Of a stretch of DNA of 64,000 nucleotides, positions 45,251 through 53,842 are shown piece after piece. The notes under the pieces were generated by a model that ran no database searches, was not told the DNA's origin, and was given only the letters and a program-made list of their open reading frames with translations. The DNA is from Winogradskyella bathintestinalis (GTDB taxonomy: Bacteria; Bacteroidota; Bacteroidia; Flavobacteriales; Flavobacteriaceae). Both the position numbers and the translations under genes were made by a program. Where the stretch lies: contig NZ_JASDDK010000002.1 in assembly GCF_030407435.1 (NCBI RefSeq), forward strand, positions 590,702-654,701, in the 5' to 3' direction. Within the stretch, counting starts at the first letter, position 1, and every line of letters starts with the position of its first letter.

Positions 45251-47026
45251 TCAATTCATTTGATTTCTTACCCTCTGAGATTGATAAATATTAAAGTAAG
45301 GATTACTCCATACTATCTGGTAATCATTTCGTATTAAAAATGCATTCATAATAGCATTTCGTTCATTACTATGGGTGTTATTATTGTCTTTACGCGTTGA
45401 CATATAGTCTGGAATTGGTTGAGAAAACCTATGTATAGTTTCAAATTTTTGCTGCACAACAATTGGTAAAACCGGTATTTCGCTTTCTGCTTTATGCAGT
45501 TTTTTTTCAAATGAATTGTAGTCATAAATCCAGACCCAAGGATTATACATATATGGCTTAGTTTCTGTTAAAAAATGTACCATCGGTATGTTGTCATAAC
45601 TCATTAAATAATCATCGGGTTCTACAAATTCATTTAAATTAATTAGTAAATTATTGACAATATCAGCTCGTCTTTCGGTTGTGTAAATTCCTTTAGCTAA
45701 AGGACTATTTATGGCATAGGTCTTTTCAAATCTATTACCATCATCAAAATATGATTGTTGCGAAATATTATAAGCTTTAAGTAATAAAAATGATACTATA
45801 ATTGCATACAGAAATAAATGAACGGATCGCTTGGATAGTGTAAGGTGAGAGTTTATTTTTAAGTATTTTGATTTTTGAACCAATAAATCAAAATTATTTA
45901 TCATATAAAAAAATAATGGCAGACCAATATAAATCGCCATATAGCCACTATTCCTTATACCTCCTCCGGTACCTAAAGTGATGGTGATGAGTGTGAACAA
46001 AGACAAAAAGCTAATTAGTTTTATTTCATCATTTATCTTTTTCATCAATAAAATGGAAAAACTACCCATTAAACATAAGCCATAAATGGGGTAAATATTT
46101 TGCGTATCGAACCAGAGCGCAAAAACGATAACAGCAAATACAAAAATAAGTGCGGTCGCAATTTTATTTTGCGGTAAAATCCGTCTCATAAAATAGAGTG
46201 AAACCACTATAAAGAGAAGTTTAATGAATTCAATACCAATATTTTTGTAATTATAATAGGGTGCTTTAAAAACTGATTTAAAGTTATGTGAACTATCCTT
46301 AGTATTACCTAAATCATTTATTGTAAGCAGTGCATTTTTCATTATTTCTAATTGGCCAAGCAAGCTCAAAGCAATAAACACCAATAAAAAGCCAAGAACT
46401 GACCCAATTCCAATAAATAGAACTGGTTTTATAGAATTCAACACGGCTTCTTTTCGTAAATAATAAGCGTAAGGCACCACTAGAACTAGAGAAAACAACA
46501 CCAAGTTCGGAATCCGCGTAAAGACGTTAATACTTAGTAAAGTTCCAGACAGTATGTATAATCCCATATTGTTTTTTACAACGGCCTTAGTTAACACATA
46601 CATTATTAAAACCGCCATAAGTGCAGTTAAATGATTATGGTAATAGGTTAGAAATCCGTAATCATTTACAAAAAGCGCCATGACTAATGCCAAAAGCAAA
46701 AATTCTTGTTTTAAATATGGCTTTAACAATTTATAGGACAGATAAAAAATTAAAGTATTTACGATTATCCCCAGTATTCTAAACCATAAAATACCACCAT
46801 CTTCAAATAACAAATACCACAATCCTCCTATAACACCAGAAAACCAGTACAAAAAATTATATTCAACACTTTCGGGATTAGCAAAAATTTGCTGATAAAA
46901 CGTTAAAACAAAACCATCATCACAAACATCAAAGCCTTGAAAGGCGATTAACAACTGTAAAAGCACCACAATTAACAAAGTAACTTTAAATAAATTATTT
47001 TTGATGAAGATGATTGCTCGTTTCAT
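45251..47026 (-). CDS. Multi-TM GT-C-like membrane glycosyltransferase (putative)
   Basis: A 591-residue inner-membrane protein with about a dozen TM helices and a C-terminal soluble region (about 455-591). Near the N-terminus, after the first TM helix, GFDVCDDGF provides the acidic pair found in the first periplasmic loop of GT-C enzymes. I recognise no precise family. It sits 35 bases upstream of the GtrB-like gene, so it may transfer the polyprenyl-phosphate sugar onto the glycan. It is the first gene of the eight-gene minus-strand operon ending at 38660, with a -7 box at 47069-47076. Confidence 0.62.
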   Translation of the reverse strand: MKRAIIFIKNNLFKVTLLIVVLLQLLIAFQGFDVCDDGFVLTFYQQIFANPESVEYNFLYWFSGVIGGLWYLLFEDGGILWFRILGIIVNTLIFYLSYKLLKPYLKQEFLLLALVMALFVNDYGFLTYYHNHLTALMAVLIMYVLTKAVVKNNMGLYILSGTLLSINVFTRIPNLVLFSLVLVVPYAYYLRKEAVLNSIKPVLFIGIGSVLGFLLVFIALSLLGQLEIMKNALLTINDLGNTKDSSHNFKSVFKAPYYNYKNIGIEFIKLLFIVVSLYFMRRILPQNKIATALIFVFAVIVFALWFDTQNIYPIYGLCLMGSFSILLMKKINDEIKLISFLSLFTLITITLGTGGGIRNSGYMAIYIGLPLFFYMINNFDLLVQKSKYLKINSHLTLSKRSVHLFLYAIIVSFLLLKAYNISQQSYFDDGNRFEKTYAINSPLAKGIYTTERRADIVNNLLINLNEFVEPDDYLMSYDNIPMVHFLTETKPYMYNPWVWIYDYNSFEKKLHKAESEIPVLPIVVQQKFETIHRFSQPIPDYMSTRKDNNNTHSNERNAIMNAFLIRNDYQIVWSNPYFNIYQSQRVRNQMN

Positions 47027-47068
47027 ATAAAGTGAGCCAATTTAGACTATAAGAATTTTTGTAAAAAT

Positions 47069-47076
47069 CAAATATA
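47069..47076 (-). promoter_or_regulatory. -7 box of the minus-strand glycan operon
   Basis: CAAATATA reads TATATTTG on the minus strand, a full match to TAnnTTTG, 43 bases before the ATG at 47026. No TTG is seen at the -33 distance. Confidence 0.45.
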
Positions 47077-47136
47077 ACATCTTATTTAAATGTTATTCCA
47101 TTAATTTAGCCGCAATAAAAAATAGAATAAAAAAAA

Positions 47137-47754
47137 GTGTCATTAAATTTCGATCCCCGAAAAATCTTAAGCCACCCTGTGGTTTACACCAGCTATCAAA
47201 AAATTGTTGGTGGTTATAGAGCCCGTAAACTATTTGTTGAAAACAACGTAAAAATTAAACCTGGACAAAAAATCCTTGATATTGGTTGTGGCCCAGGCGA
47301 TATTTTAGAATTTCTACCAAAAGTGGATTACACAGGCATTGATTTAGATGCCAATTACATTGCACAGGCTAAAAAAAAATATGGAAATAAAGGACAATTC
47401 AAATGTGCTGGAGTTGATGGATTAGATCTCGAGGAGAACCACACTTTTGATATCGTAATTTCTGCTGGAGTACTTCATCATTTAACCGATGAGCAATGTT
47501 TCAATTTGTTTGAAATAGCAGTTAAAGCGTTAAAACCAAATGGTCGTTTTATTTCTTTTGATGGTTGTTATATCCCGAATCAAAATAAAATTTCCGCTTA
47601 TTTTTTAAGAAAAGATAGAGGGCAATTTGTAAGAACGCAGCCCGAGTATGAGCGCCTTGCTAAAACTTATTTTTCTAATGTAGTGTCAACTATTGACGAA
47701 TCTTATTTTTTTATCCCTTATACCTCAATAATTATGGATTGTAAAAATTCGTAA
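47137..47754 (+). CDS. Class I SAM-dependent methyltransferase
   Basis: A 205-residue protein with motif I ILDIGCGPGDILEFL, an acidic motif II in YTGIDLDANYI, and VISAGVLHHLTD (motif post-II/IV). The start is GTG at 47137 (MSLNFDPRKIL); no upstream or nearby downstream ATG fits better. It is divergent from the glycan operon and probably methylates a sugar, lipid or small molecule of that pathway. The substrate is not evident. Confidence 0.85.
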   Translation: MSLNFDPRKILSHPVVYTSYQKIVGGYRARKLFVENNVKIKPGQKILDIGCGPGDILEFLPKVDYTGIDLDANYIAQAKKKYGNKGQFKCAGVDGLDLEENHTFDIVISAGVLHHLTDEQCFNLFEIAVKALKPNGRFISFDGCYIPNQNKISAYFLRKDRGQFVRTQPEYERLAKTYFSNVVSTIDESYFFIPYTSIIMDCKNS

Positions 47755-47780
47755 TTAATTATTTTAACTATATTCATAAA

Positions 47781-47814
47781 AAAAAGAGAAACATTTTTCA
47801 ATGTTTCTCTTTTT
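47781..47814. terminator. Bidirectional intrinsic terminator
   Basis: A perfect 15-base-pair stem, AAAAAGAGAAACATT (47781-47795) with AATGTTTCTCTTTTT (47800-47814), loop TTTC, between the methyltransferase gene and the convergent typA gene. A and T runs on both sides suit both strands. Confidence 0.93.
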
Positions 47815-47836
47815 AAATTTATAATAATATCGAATA

Positions 47837-49636
47837 TTACATATTTTTATTACGCTTACGATCTACTTCTTTCAAATAAATCTTACGTAATCTTAAATGA
47901 TTAGGTGTCACCTCAACATACTCATCCTTCTGAATATATTCTAATGCTTCTTCTAGAGAAAACTTAATAGCTGGAATAATCTTAGCTTTATCATCTGCAC
48001 CAGACGAACGTACGTTACTTAACTTTTTTGTTTTAGTTACGTTAACCGTCATATCATCACCACGCGAATTTTCACCAATCACTTGACCTTCATAAATATC
48101 TTCACCTGGATCTACGAAAAACTTACCTCTATCTTGTAATTTATCAATAGAATAAGGAATTGCTTGTCCGTTTTCCATAGATACTAAAGATCCATTCTGA
48201 CGCTCTGGGATTCCACCTTTTAAAGGTTTGTAAGCTACGAATCGGTGTGCCATAATTGCTTCACCAGCCGTAGCGGTTAACAACTGATTTCTTAAACCAA
48301 TAATACCACGAGAAGGCACCAAAAATTCACATACCATACGGTCGCCTTTCGCTTCCATACTAGTCATTTCACCTTTACGCATGGTTACCATTTCAATCGC
48401 TTTACCCGAAACACTTTCTGGTAAATCAATAGTCATTTCTTCAAAAGGCTCACATTTAACTCCATCAATTTCTTTGATGATTACTTGTGGCTGACCAATT
48501 TGAAGTTCGTAACCTTCACGACGCATCGTTTCAATTAAAACCGATAAGTGTAATACACCACGGCCAAACACCATAAATTTATCCGCACTATCTGTTTCTT
48601 CAACACGTAAGGCTAAATTCTTTTCAAGTTCTTTCGTTAAACGATCTTTAATATGACGAGACGTTACAAACTTTCCGTCTTTTCCGAAGAAAGGAGAATC
48701 GTTAATAGTAAATAACATACTCATGGTTGGTTCATCGATAGCGATGGTTTTTAAACCTTCAGGGTTTTCAGCATCGGCAACAGTATCACCAATTTCAAAA
48801 CCTTCTAAACCTACAATCGCACAAATATCTCCAGTTTGAACTTCGTCAACTTTTAATCGGCCAACACCTTCAAACGTATGTAATTCTTTAATCTTACTCT
48901 TTACAATTGAACCATCTCTTTTTACCAATGAGATTTGTTGGTTCACTTTTAAATTGCCTCTTGTTAAACGTCCAATAGCAATTCTACCTGTAAACGAAGA
49001 AAAATCTAAAGACGTAATTAACATCTGTGTAGTGCCTTCATCAAATTTTGGTTCAGGGATATGCTCAATCACCATATCTAATAATGGCTCAATATTGTCT
49101 GTTTCGTTTTTCCAATCGTCACTCATCCAGTTGTTCTTTGCAGAACCGTAAACGGTTGGGAAATCTAATTGCCATTCTTCTGCTCCAAGTTCAAACATTA
49201 GATCAAAAACTTTCTCGTGTACCTCATCTGGTGTACAGTTTTCTTTATCAACTTTGTTAACTACTACACATGGTTTCAATCCTAAATCGATTGCCTTTTG
49301 TAATACAAAACGTGTTTGTGGCATTGGGCCTTCAAATGCATCTACTAAAAGTAGAACACCGTCTGCCATGTTCAATACACGCTCAACTTCACCACCAAAA
49401 TCGGCGTGACCAGGTGTATCAATAACATTTATTTTAGTGTCTTTATATACCACAGAAACGTTTTTAGAGGTAATTGTAATTCCTCTTTCTCTTTCTAAAT
49501 CGTTGTTATCTAGAATTAGATCTCCTGTGTTTTCATTTTCACGAAATAATTGACAGTGGTACATGATTTTATCTACCAATGTGGTCTTTCCGTGATCGAC
49601 GTGTGCAATAATTGCAATATTTTTAATCTTAGTCAT
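47837..49636 (-). CDS. typA: Ribosome-associated GTPase TypA/BipA
   Basis: A 599-residue translational GTPase: G1 [11 protein letters not shown]2 RERGITI, G3 DTPGHADF, G4 NKVD, then EF-G-like domains and the TypA-specific C-terminal domain ([26 protein letters not shown]). It acts on the ribosome in stress, cold and 50S assembly. It is monocistronic with its own terminator and a -7 box at 49662. Confidence 0.97.
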   Translation of the reverse strand: MTKIKNIAIIAHVDHGKTTLVDKIMYHCQLFRENENTGDLILDNNDLERERGITITSKNVSVVYKDTKINVIDTPGHADFGGEVERVLNMADGVLLLVDAFEGPMPQTRFVLQKAIDLGLKPCVVVNKVDKENCTPDEVHEKVFDLMFELGAEEWQLDFPTVYGSAKNNWMSDDWKNETDNIEPLLDMVIEHIPEPKFDEGTTQMLITSLDFSSFTGRIAIGRLTRGNLKVNQQISLVKRDGSIVKSKIKELHTFEGVGRLKVDEVQTGDICAIVGLEGFEIGDTVADAENPEGLKTIAIDEPTMSMLFTINDSPFFGKDGKFVTSRHIKDRLTKELEKNLALRVEETDSADKFMVFGRGVLHLSVLIETMRREGYELQIGQPQVIIKEIDGVKCEPFEEMTIDLPESVSGKAIEMVTMRKGEMTSMEAKGDRMVCEFLVPSRGIIGLRNQLLTATAGEAIMAHRFVAYKPLKGGIPERQNGSLVSMENGQAIPYSIDKLQDRGKFFVDPGEDIYEGQVIGENSRGDDMTVNVTKTKKLSNVRSSGADDKAKIIPAIKFSLEEALEYIQKDEYVEVTPNHLRLRKIYLKEVDRKRNKNM

Positions 49637-49661
49637 AACTTGATGCCAATTTTTAAGCGTG

Positions 49662-49669
49662 CAAATGTA
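49662..49669 (-). promoter_or_regulatory. -7 box of typA
   Basis: CAAATGTA reads TACATTTG on the minus strand, matching TAnnTTTG, 26 bases before the ATG at 49636. A -33 TTG is not clear. Confidence 0.5.
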
Positions 49670-49845
49670 CGTCTTATTCTTCTCTTTTCGTTAATAATAT
49701 GTTATTATTTAACACACACGTAATACCAATTAGTATCTTTCGTTACATAATTGATTAACAGCGCCAAGCCTATTTTAAATCGGAATCCTCAAAAGACTTA
49801 TTATTGTTAGTCATTGCGAATTAACTTAACCCTTAAAATTAACGA

Positions 49846-50205
49846 ATGCATACCATTAGTAAATACATGAAATTTATTCCTTACCTCTATTTTATATCGG
49901 TAATTGTGTATTGGTTTACAACTCTAAATAAAATTACAGGAATCAACGCCTATCCCATTTTACTCTTTGGAATCCCGTTTGTATGGCAATTGATAAAACC
50001 GAGCAAAAAACTAAACTTTTCATTAGGTATTGTGTTTGTTTGTCTTTCCTCTTATTTAATTTTTGCTTATTTATTCGATTTGCTAAATATTATTAACTGG
50101 TTTGAAACTTCAAAAAAAATATTATTTTATGGTGGAATTTTAATTATTGGAAACTTAATAATGTCACTTTGGATGGTACGAAATAGTATAAAGCGGAAGT
50201 TTTAG
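49846..50205 (+). CDS. Small hypothetical membrane protein (four TM helices)
   Basis: A 119-residue protein with four hydrophobic segments (about 10-27, 37-48, 56-78 and 90-111) and a basic C-terminus (NSIKRKF). I recognise no family. The ATG at 49846 is followed by another ATG at residue 8 (MKFIPYLYF) that would give a very similar protein. It stands alone, divergent from typA. Its hydrophobic pattern supports a real inner-membrane protein. Confidence 0.6.
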   Translation: MHTISKYMKFIPYLYFISVIVYWFTTLNKITGINAYPILLFGIPFVWQLIKPSKKLNFSLGIVFVCLSSYLIFAYLFDLLNIINWFETSKKILFYGGILIIGNLIMSLWMVRNSIKRKF

Positions 50206-50564
50206 TTGCGATATTAGACTATTAATTGAACATTCAATAATTCATTTTCTAAATAATCTTACCTGCTTTAATCTATCATAATAGTATAGTCATACTCAAA
50301 ATTAAAGGTTTGAAGTTTCTTTTTCGATATACCAAATGCAGCATGTTATACGATTACAGCTAATTCTAAATAATAGTTTAAGCTTTGACCAAGAGCTTTA
50401 CCCCATTGCCCCCGTCAATTCCACCACTTAGTATTTCTATACTTGATAACCTTAAATATGTGGTATCCACTTAAATTTTTTAATGATAAAGGTTGTTACC
50501 TATAGGAGTATATTATTTGAGCTTATATAGTATATTTGCTAAACATCAACGCTTTTATATCGAT
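50206..50564. other. 359-base intergenic region upstream of kdsA
   Basis: No convincing gene, RNA or strong hairpin is seen. A TAnnTTTG-type -7 box (TATATTTG, 50531-50538) lies 26 bases before the kdsA ATG at 50565 and is the likely promoter, although no TTG is at the expected -33 distance. Codons read in the kdsA frame upstream of 50565 look non-coding. Confidence 0.4.
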
Positions 50565-51383
50565 ATGGATTTGAAATATATACCTAAATTAAAACACACT
50601 GATTCAGACAACTTCTTTCTACTTTGTGGCCCTTGCGCTATTGAAGGTGAAGATATGGCTCTACGTATTGCGGAAAAGGTCATAAATATCACAGATAAAC
50701 TTGAAATTCCATACGTATTTAAAGGCAGCTTTAAAAAAGCCAATCGCAGTAGAATTGATAGTTTTACAGGTATAGGCAACGAAAAAGCACTCAAAATTCT
50801 TAGAAAGGTATCTGAGACTTTTGATATTCCAACAGTAACAGATATTCATGAAGCTTCTGACGCGGCTATGGCTGCAGAATTTGTAGATGTCTTGCAGATT
50901 CCTGCGTTTTTAGTGCGACAAACCGATTTGGTCGTTGCTGCTGCGGAAACCGGAAAAGTGGTCAACCTAAAGAAAGGACAATTTATGAGCCCTGAAGCTA
51001 TGAAACATGCCGTTCAAAAAGTAAAAGACGCTGGTAATGAAAAAGCCTGGATTACAGACCGGGGTACCATGTTTGGCTACCAAGATATGATAGTCGATTT
51101 TAGAGGCATCCCTACCATGCGCCAATTTGCACCTACAGTCTTAGATGTAACGCATTCATTACAACAACCCAACCAAAGTGCTGGGGTTACAGGTGGCCGA
51201 CCAGATATGATTGAAACTATTGCCAGAGCTGGAGTGGTAAATAATGTAGACGGTTTATTTATAGAAACCCATTTTGATCCTGCAAATGCTAAAAGTGATG
51301 GCGCTAATATGTTACACTTAAATAATCTAGAAAGTCTTTTGACCAACTTAGTAAAGATTAGAAAAACTATAAATAGTTTATAA
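50565..51383 (+). CDS. kdsA: 3-deoxy-8-phosphooctulonate (KDO-8-P) synthase
   Basis: A 272-residue aldolase-type enzyme joining PEP and arabinose-5-phosphate to make Kdo-8-P for LPS or capsule. Motifs: LLCGPCAIEGEDMA, KGSFKKANRS, QIPAFLVRQTDLVVAAAETG, VNLKKGQFMSPE, RGTMFGYQDMIVDFR, THSLQQPNQ. Cys24 in GPCAIE is the metal-binding Cys of the metal-dependent class; the metal-independent class has Asn there. The ATG at 50565 (MDLKYIPKL) fits the family; an in-frame TTG 24 codons upstream does not. It probably forms an operon with the GNAT gene 16 bases downstream. Confidence 0.95.
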   Translation: MDLKYIPKLKHTDSDNFFLLCGPCAIEGEDMALRIAEKVINITDKLEIPYVFKGSFKKANRSRIDSFTGIGNEKALKILRKVSETFDIPTVTDIHEASDAAMAAEFVDVLQIPAFLVRQTDLVVAAAETGKVVNLKKGQFMSPEAMKHAVQKVKDAGNEKAWITDRGTMFGYQDMIVDFRGIPTMRQFAPTVLDVTHSLQQPNQSAGVTGGRPDMIETIARAGVVNNVDGLFIETHFDPANAKSDGANMLHLNNLESLLTNLVKIRKTINSL

Positions 51384-51399
51384 TATTATAATACACATT

Positions 51400-51873
51400 T
51401 TGAAAAACCCCATTGAAATAAGGCAAGCTACATTAGAGGATATTCCTGAAATTACCTCAATATTTAGAAATACCATAATTCATATTAATAAAAAGGATTA
51501 TTCAGAAAAACAAATAAAGATTTGGGCATCTGGAGCAGATGATCTTGAAAAATGGAAAGAACGCATCGATAAATTCTATTTTATTGTTGCCGAAGTAGAT
51601 CACCATATTGTAGGTTTTGCATATTTAAAAAACGGGAATTATTTTGACGGCCTCTTTGTTCACAAAGACTATCAACGTCAAGGGATTGGTTCAAAATTAT
51701 TACGCATTATAGAATCGCAAGTGATGAGTAATGATTATCAAGTTATAAAATCTGATGTTAGTAAAACGGCACTGCCTTTTTTTGATAATAAATATTATGA
51801 AGTCATTAAAAAGCAAAAGAAAAATTTGAAAGGGGTTGTTCTTGAAAATTATTTGGTTGAAAAAATGCTTTAG
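51400..51873 (+). CDS. GNAT-family N-acetyltransferase
   Basis: A 157-residue protein with the GNAT fold: IEIRQATLEDIPEITSIF, HHIVGFAYLKNGNYFDGLFVHKD and the acetyl-CoA loop DYQRQGIGSKLL (Q/RxxGxG/A). The start is TTG at 51400 (MKNPIEIRQ); there is no nearby ATG. The substrate is unknown. The short distance to kdsA suggests co-transcription. Confidence 0.85.
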   Translation: MKNPIEIRQATLEDIPEITSIFRNTIIHINKKDYSEKQIKIWASGADDLEKWKERIDKFYFIVAEVDHHIVGFAYLKNGNYFDGLFVHKDYQRQGIGSKLLRIIESQVMSNDYQVIKSDVSKTALPFFDNKYYEVIKKQKKNLKGVVLENYLVEKML

Positions 51874-52262
51874 ATTTTATTTGTGAAGCTTCAATCGCTT
51901 AGTTTAGTTTTCAGTGACATTTGGTTTATCTTTCATATGAAACTATTCACGAAACACTGAGACAAACTTAATACTAAAAAAGCGTTTTTTAATACAAGTG
52001 ACATCCTTATAAGCCAATTTAACTTTCAAATACTCACTTCTAATGGCTTATGTTTTCAATTCAATATAAATAATTTCACCATTACAATCATTTCCATTTA
52101 GTAGCACTAATGGGTTAATAGCACATTCTACACGATGAAATTGATTTAAATTTTTATAGTACATCTACTTTAATGGTTTATAATAAAAAGCTTATCTTCT
52201 AAAAAATCCTTTCTTATTTTATTAAAAATATTATTTATAATTTGTACCTCTTATTAATAGAT
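51874..52262. other. 389-base intergenic region before the ECF sigma gene
   Basis: No gene is supported. ATAAGCCA (52009-52016) and TGGCTTAT (52044-52051) form a perfect 8-base inverted repeat with a 27-base loop. A near -7 box, ATAATTTG, ends at 52244, 18 bases before the sigma-factor ATG at 52263. The rest is AT-rich with no pattern I can support. Confidence 0.35.
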
Positions 52263-52778
52263 ATGAGTAAGCCTTTACAAGATAATATTTGCGAATCCCA
52301 ATTATTTGAACGGTTATACAAGAAACACGCTAAAAATCTGCATGATTTCCTATATTATAAATTTGGTGCGTATTTAAATCCGCAAGACAAAGTTCAGGAG
52401 GCATTTATAAAATTATGGCAAAATTGTGGTAAAGTTGCCCCTCCGAAGGCTAAGAGTTATTTATTTACTACTGCAAATAATTTAATGCTCAATGCTGTAG
52501 CCCATCAGAAAGTAATTTTAAAATATCGTAAAAATCCACAGAAGCAGTCTACTAACGAGAATCCCGAATTTGTATTACAGGAAAAAGAATATCATCAAAA
52601 ACTGCAAAAAGCCATTAGCAATTTAACCGAAGCTCAGCGCGTCGCATTTTTAATGAACAGAGTTGAAGGTAAACGATTTAAGGAAATTGCTACGCTTTTA
52701 GGTATTTCTGTAAAAGCCGTTGAAAAACGTATTTATGGCGCTTTGAAGACGTTGCGAACGGAGATCGCAGAACTTTAG
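52263..52778 (+). CDS. ECF-type RNA polymerase sigma factor (FecI-like)
   Basis: A 171-residue sigma-70 family factor. Region 2 lies in YKKHAKNLHDFLYYKF and DKVQEAFIKLWQN with KSYLFTTANNLMLN; region 4 in LTEAQRVAFLMNRVEGKRFKE and LLGISVKAVEKRIYGALKTLR. The ATG at 52263 (MSKPLQDN) is preferred to a TTG seven codons upstream. It is followed by a FecR-type anti-sigma gene and a TonB receptor gene, so it probably activates that receptor when the ligand is bound outside. Confidence 0.93.
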   Translation: MSKPLQDNICESQLFERLYKKHAKNLHDFLYYKFGAYLNPQDKVQEAFIKLWQNCGKVAPPKAKSYLFTTANNLMLNAVAHQKVILKYRKNPQKQSTNENPEFVLQEKEYHQKLQKAISNLTEAQRVAFLMNRVEGKRFKEIATLLGISVKAVEKRIYGALKTLRTEIAEL

Positions 52779-52939
52779 ACAATGGCCAGTAATAATACAA
52801 GATGTAACATAAAAGAACCCTAGACTACGGGAAATTTCATGGTTATGGATTGTTTATTGAGAACTATTACTGAGAAATTTTGAATTTTACCAAGGTAGGG
52901 ATTTTTAAAACTAACCTGTTATATACTTGAAATCATAAG

Positions 52940-53842
52940 GTGACGGAACAATTGAAACGAGAAGAACTTATAAAAAAATGGTTAGATAACAACCTAAATA
53001 CGGAGGAGGAAAAAGCTTTTGAACAGCTCGATGATTATAACGAACTAATTATAATGGATACGGCTTTAAAAGATTTTAAAGCTCCTGAATTTTCCATTGA
53101 CAAAACTTACTTAACATTAAAACCAAATCTAAAGCCTAAAAAATCAAAACCGTTGTTAAAACCTTTGCTCCAAATTGCTGCACTTCTAGCAATAGGTTTT
53201 AGCATTTATTATTATACGTCGAACTTAAATACTGAAATCGAAACACCAATTGCACGGCAAATATCGATTGAGTTACCAGATCTTTCTATAGTAAATTTAA
53301 ATGCCAATTCATCACTATCTTTTAACGACAGTAATTGGAGCGATAATAGAGTCGTAAATTTACAGGGTGAAGCCTTTTTTAAGGTTGCTAAAGGCCAAAT
53401 ATTTGATGTAATTACAAGAGATGGAATGGTTAGTGTATTAGGCACACAATTTAATGTGAAACAACGTGAAGCCTATTTTGAAGTGACTTGTTACGAAGGT
53501 TTAGTGAACGTTACGTACAATAGTAAACAGTTAAAATTAAAACCAGGGAGTACTTTCAGACTAATCGATGGAAAAGTGCTAGTTAATAAACAAGAAAACA
53601 TAATACAACCCCATTGGTTAGGTGGTGAAAGTAGTTTTAATAGTATCCCTTTAAAACACGTGATTGCTGAATTTGAGAATCAATATGATATAAAAATAGA
53701 TATTGCTGATATTGATACCTCACGCTTGTTCACAGGAAGTTTTACACATAATAATTTAGATTTAGCCTTGAAATCTGTTACAATACCATTAAATTTAAAC
53801 TACAGTAAATTAGGAAAATCGATCTTACTTAAGCGTGAATAA
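52940..53842 (+). CDS. FecR-family anti-sigma factor (with DUF4974)
   Basis: A 300-residue inner-membrane regulator. The N-terminal cytoplasmic region (about 1-70) binds the sigma factor, one TM helix spans about 75-92, then the FecR domain (DLSIVNLNANSSLSF, GEAFFKVAKGQIFDV, VLGTQFNVKQ) and a C-terminal DUF4974 (IPLKHVIAEFENQYDIKI, LFTGSFTHNNLDLAL). The start is GTG at 52940 (MTEQLKREE). It lies 161 bases after the sigma gene and overlaps the receptor gene by 8 bases. Confidence 0.93.
   Translation: MTEQLKREELIKKWLDNNLNTEEEKAFEQLDDYNELIIMDTALKDFKAPEFSIDKTYLTLKPNLKPKKSKPLLKPLLQIAALLAIGFSIYYYTSNLNTEIETPIARQISIELPDLSIVNLNANSSLSFNDSNWSDNRVVNLQGEAFFKVAKGQIFDVITRDGMVSVLGTQFNVKQREAYFEVTCYEGLVNVTYNSKQLKLKPGSTFRLIDGKVLVNKQENIIQPHWLGGESSFNSIPLKHVIAEFENQYDIKIDIADIDTSRLFTGSFTHNNLDLALKSVTIPLNLNYSKLGKSILLKRE

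Noticed and set aside
50493..50564. Upstream in-frame extension of kdsA from a TTG
   Set aside because: The extra 24 residues do not match the family and overlap the -7 box; the ATG at 50565 fits the known N-terminus.
51975..52000. AAAAAAGCGTTTTTT as a terminator after the GNAT gene
   Set aside because: Only A-T pairs around a three-base loop; not stable enough to act as an intrinsic terminator.
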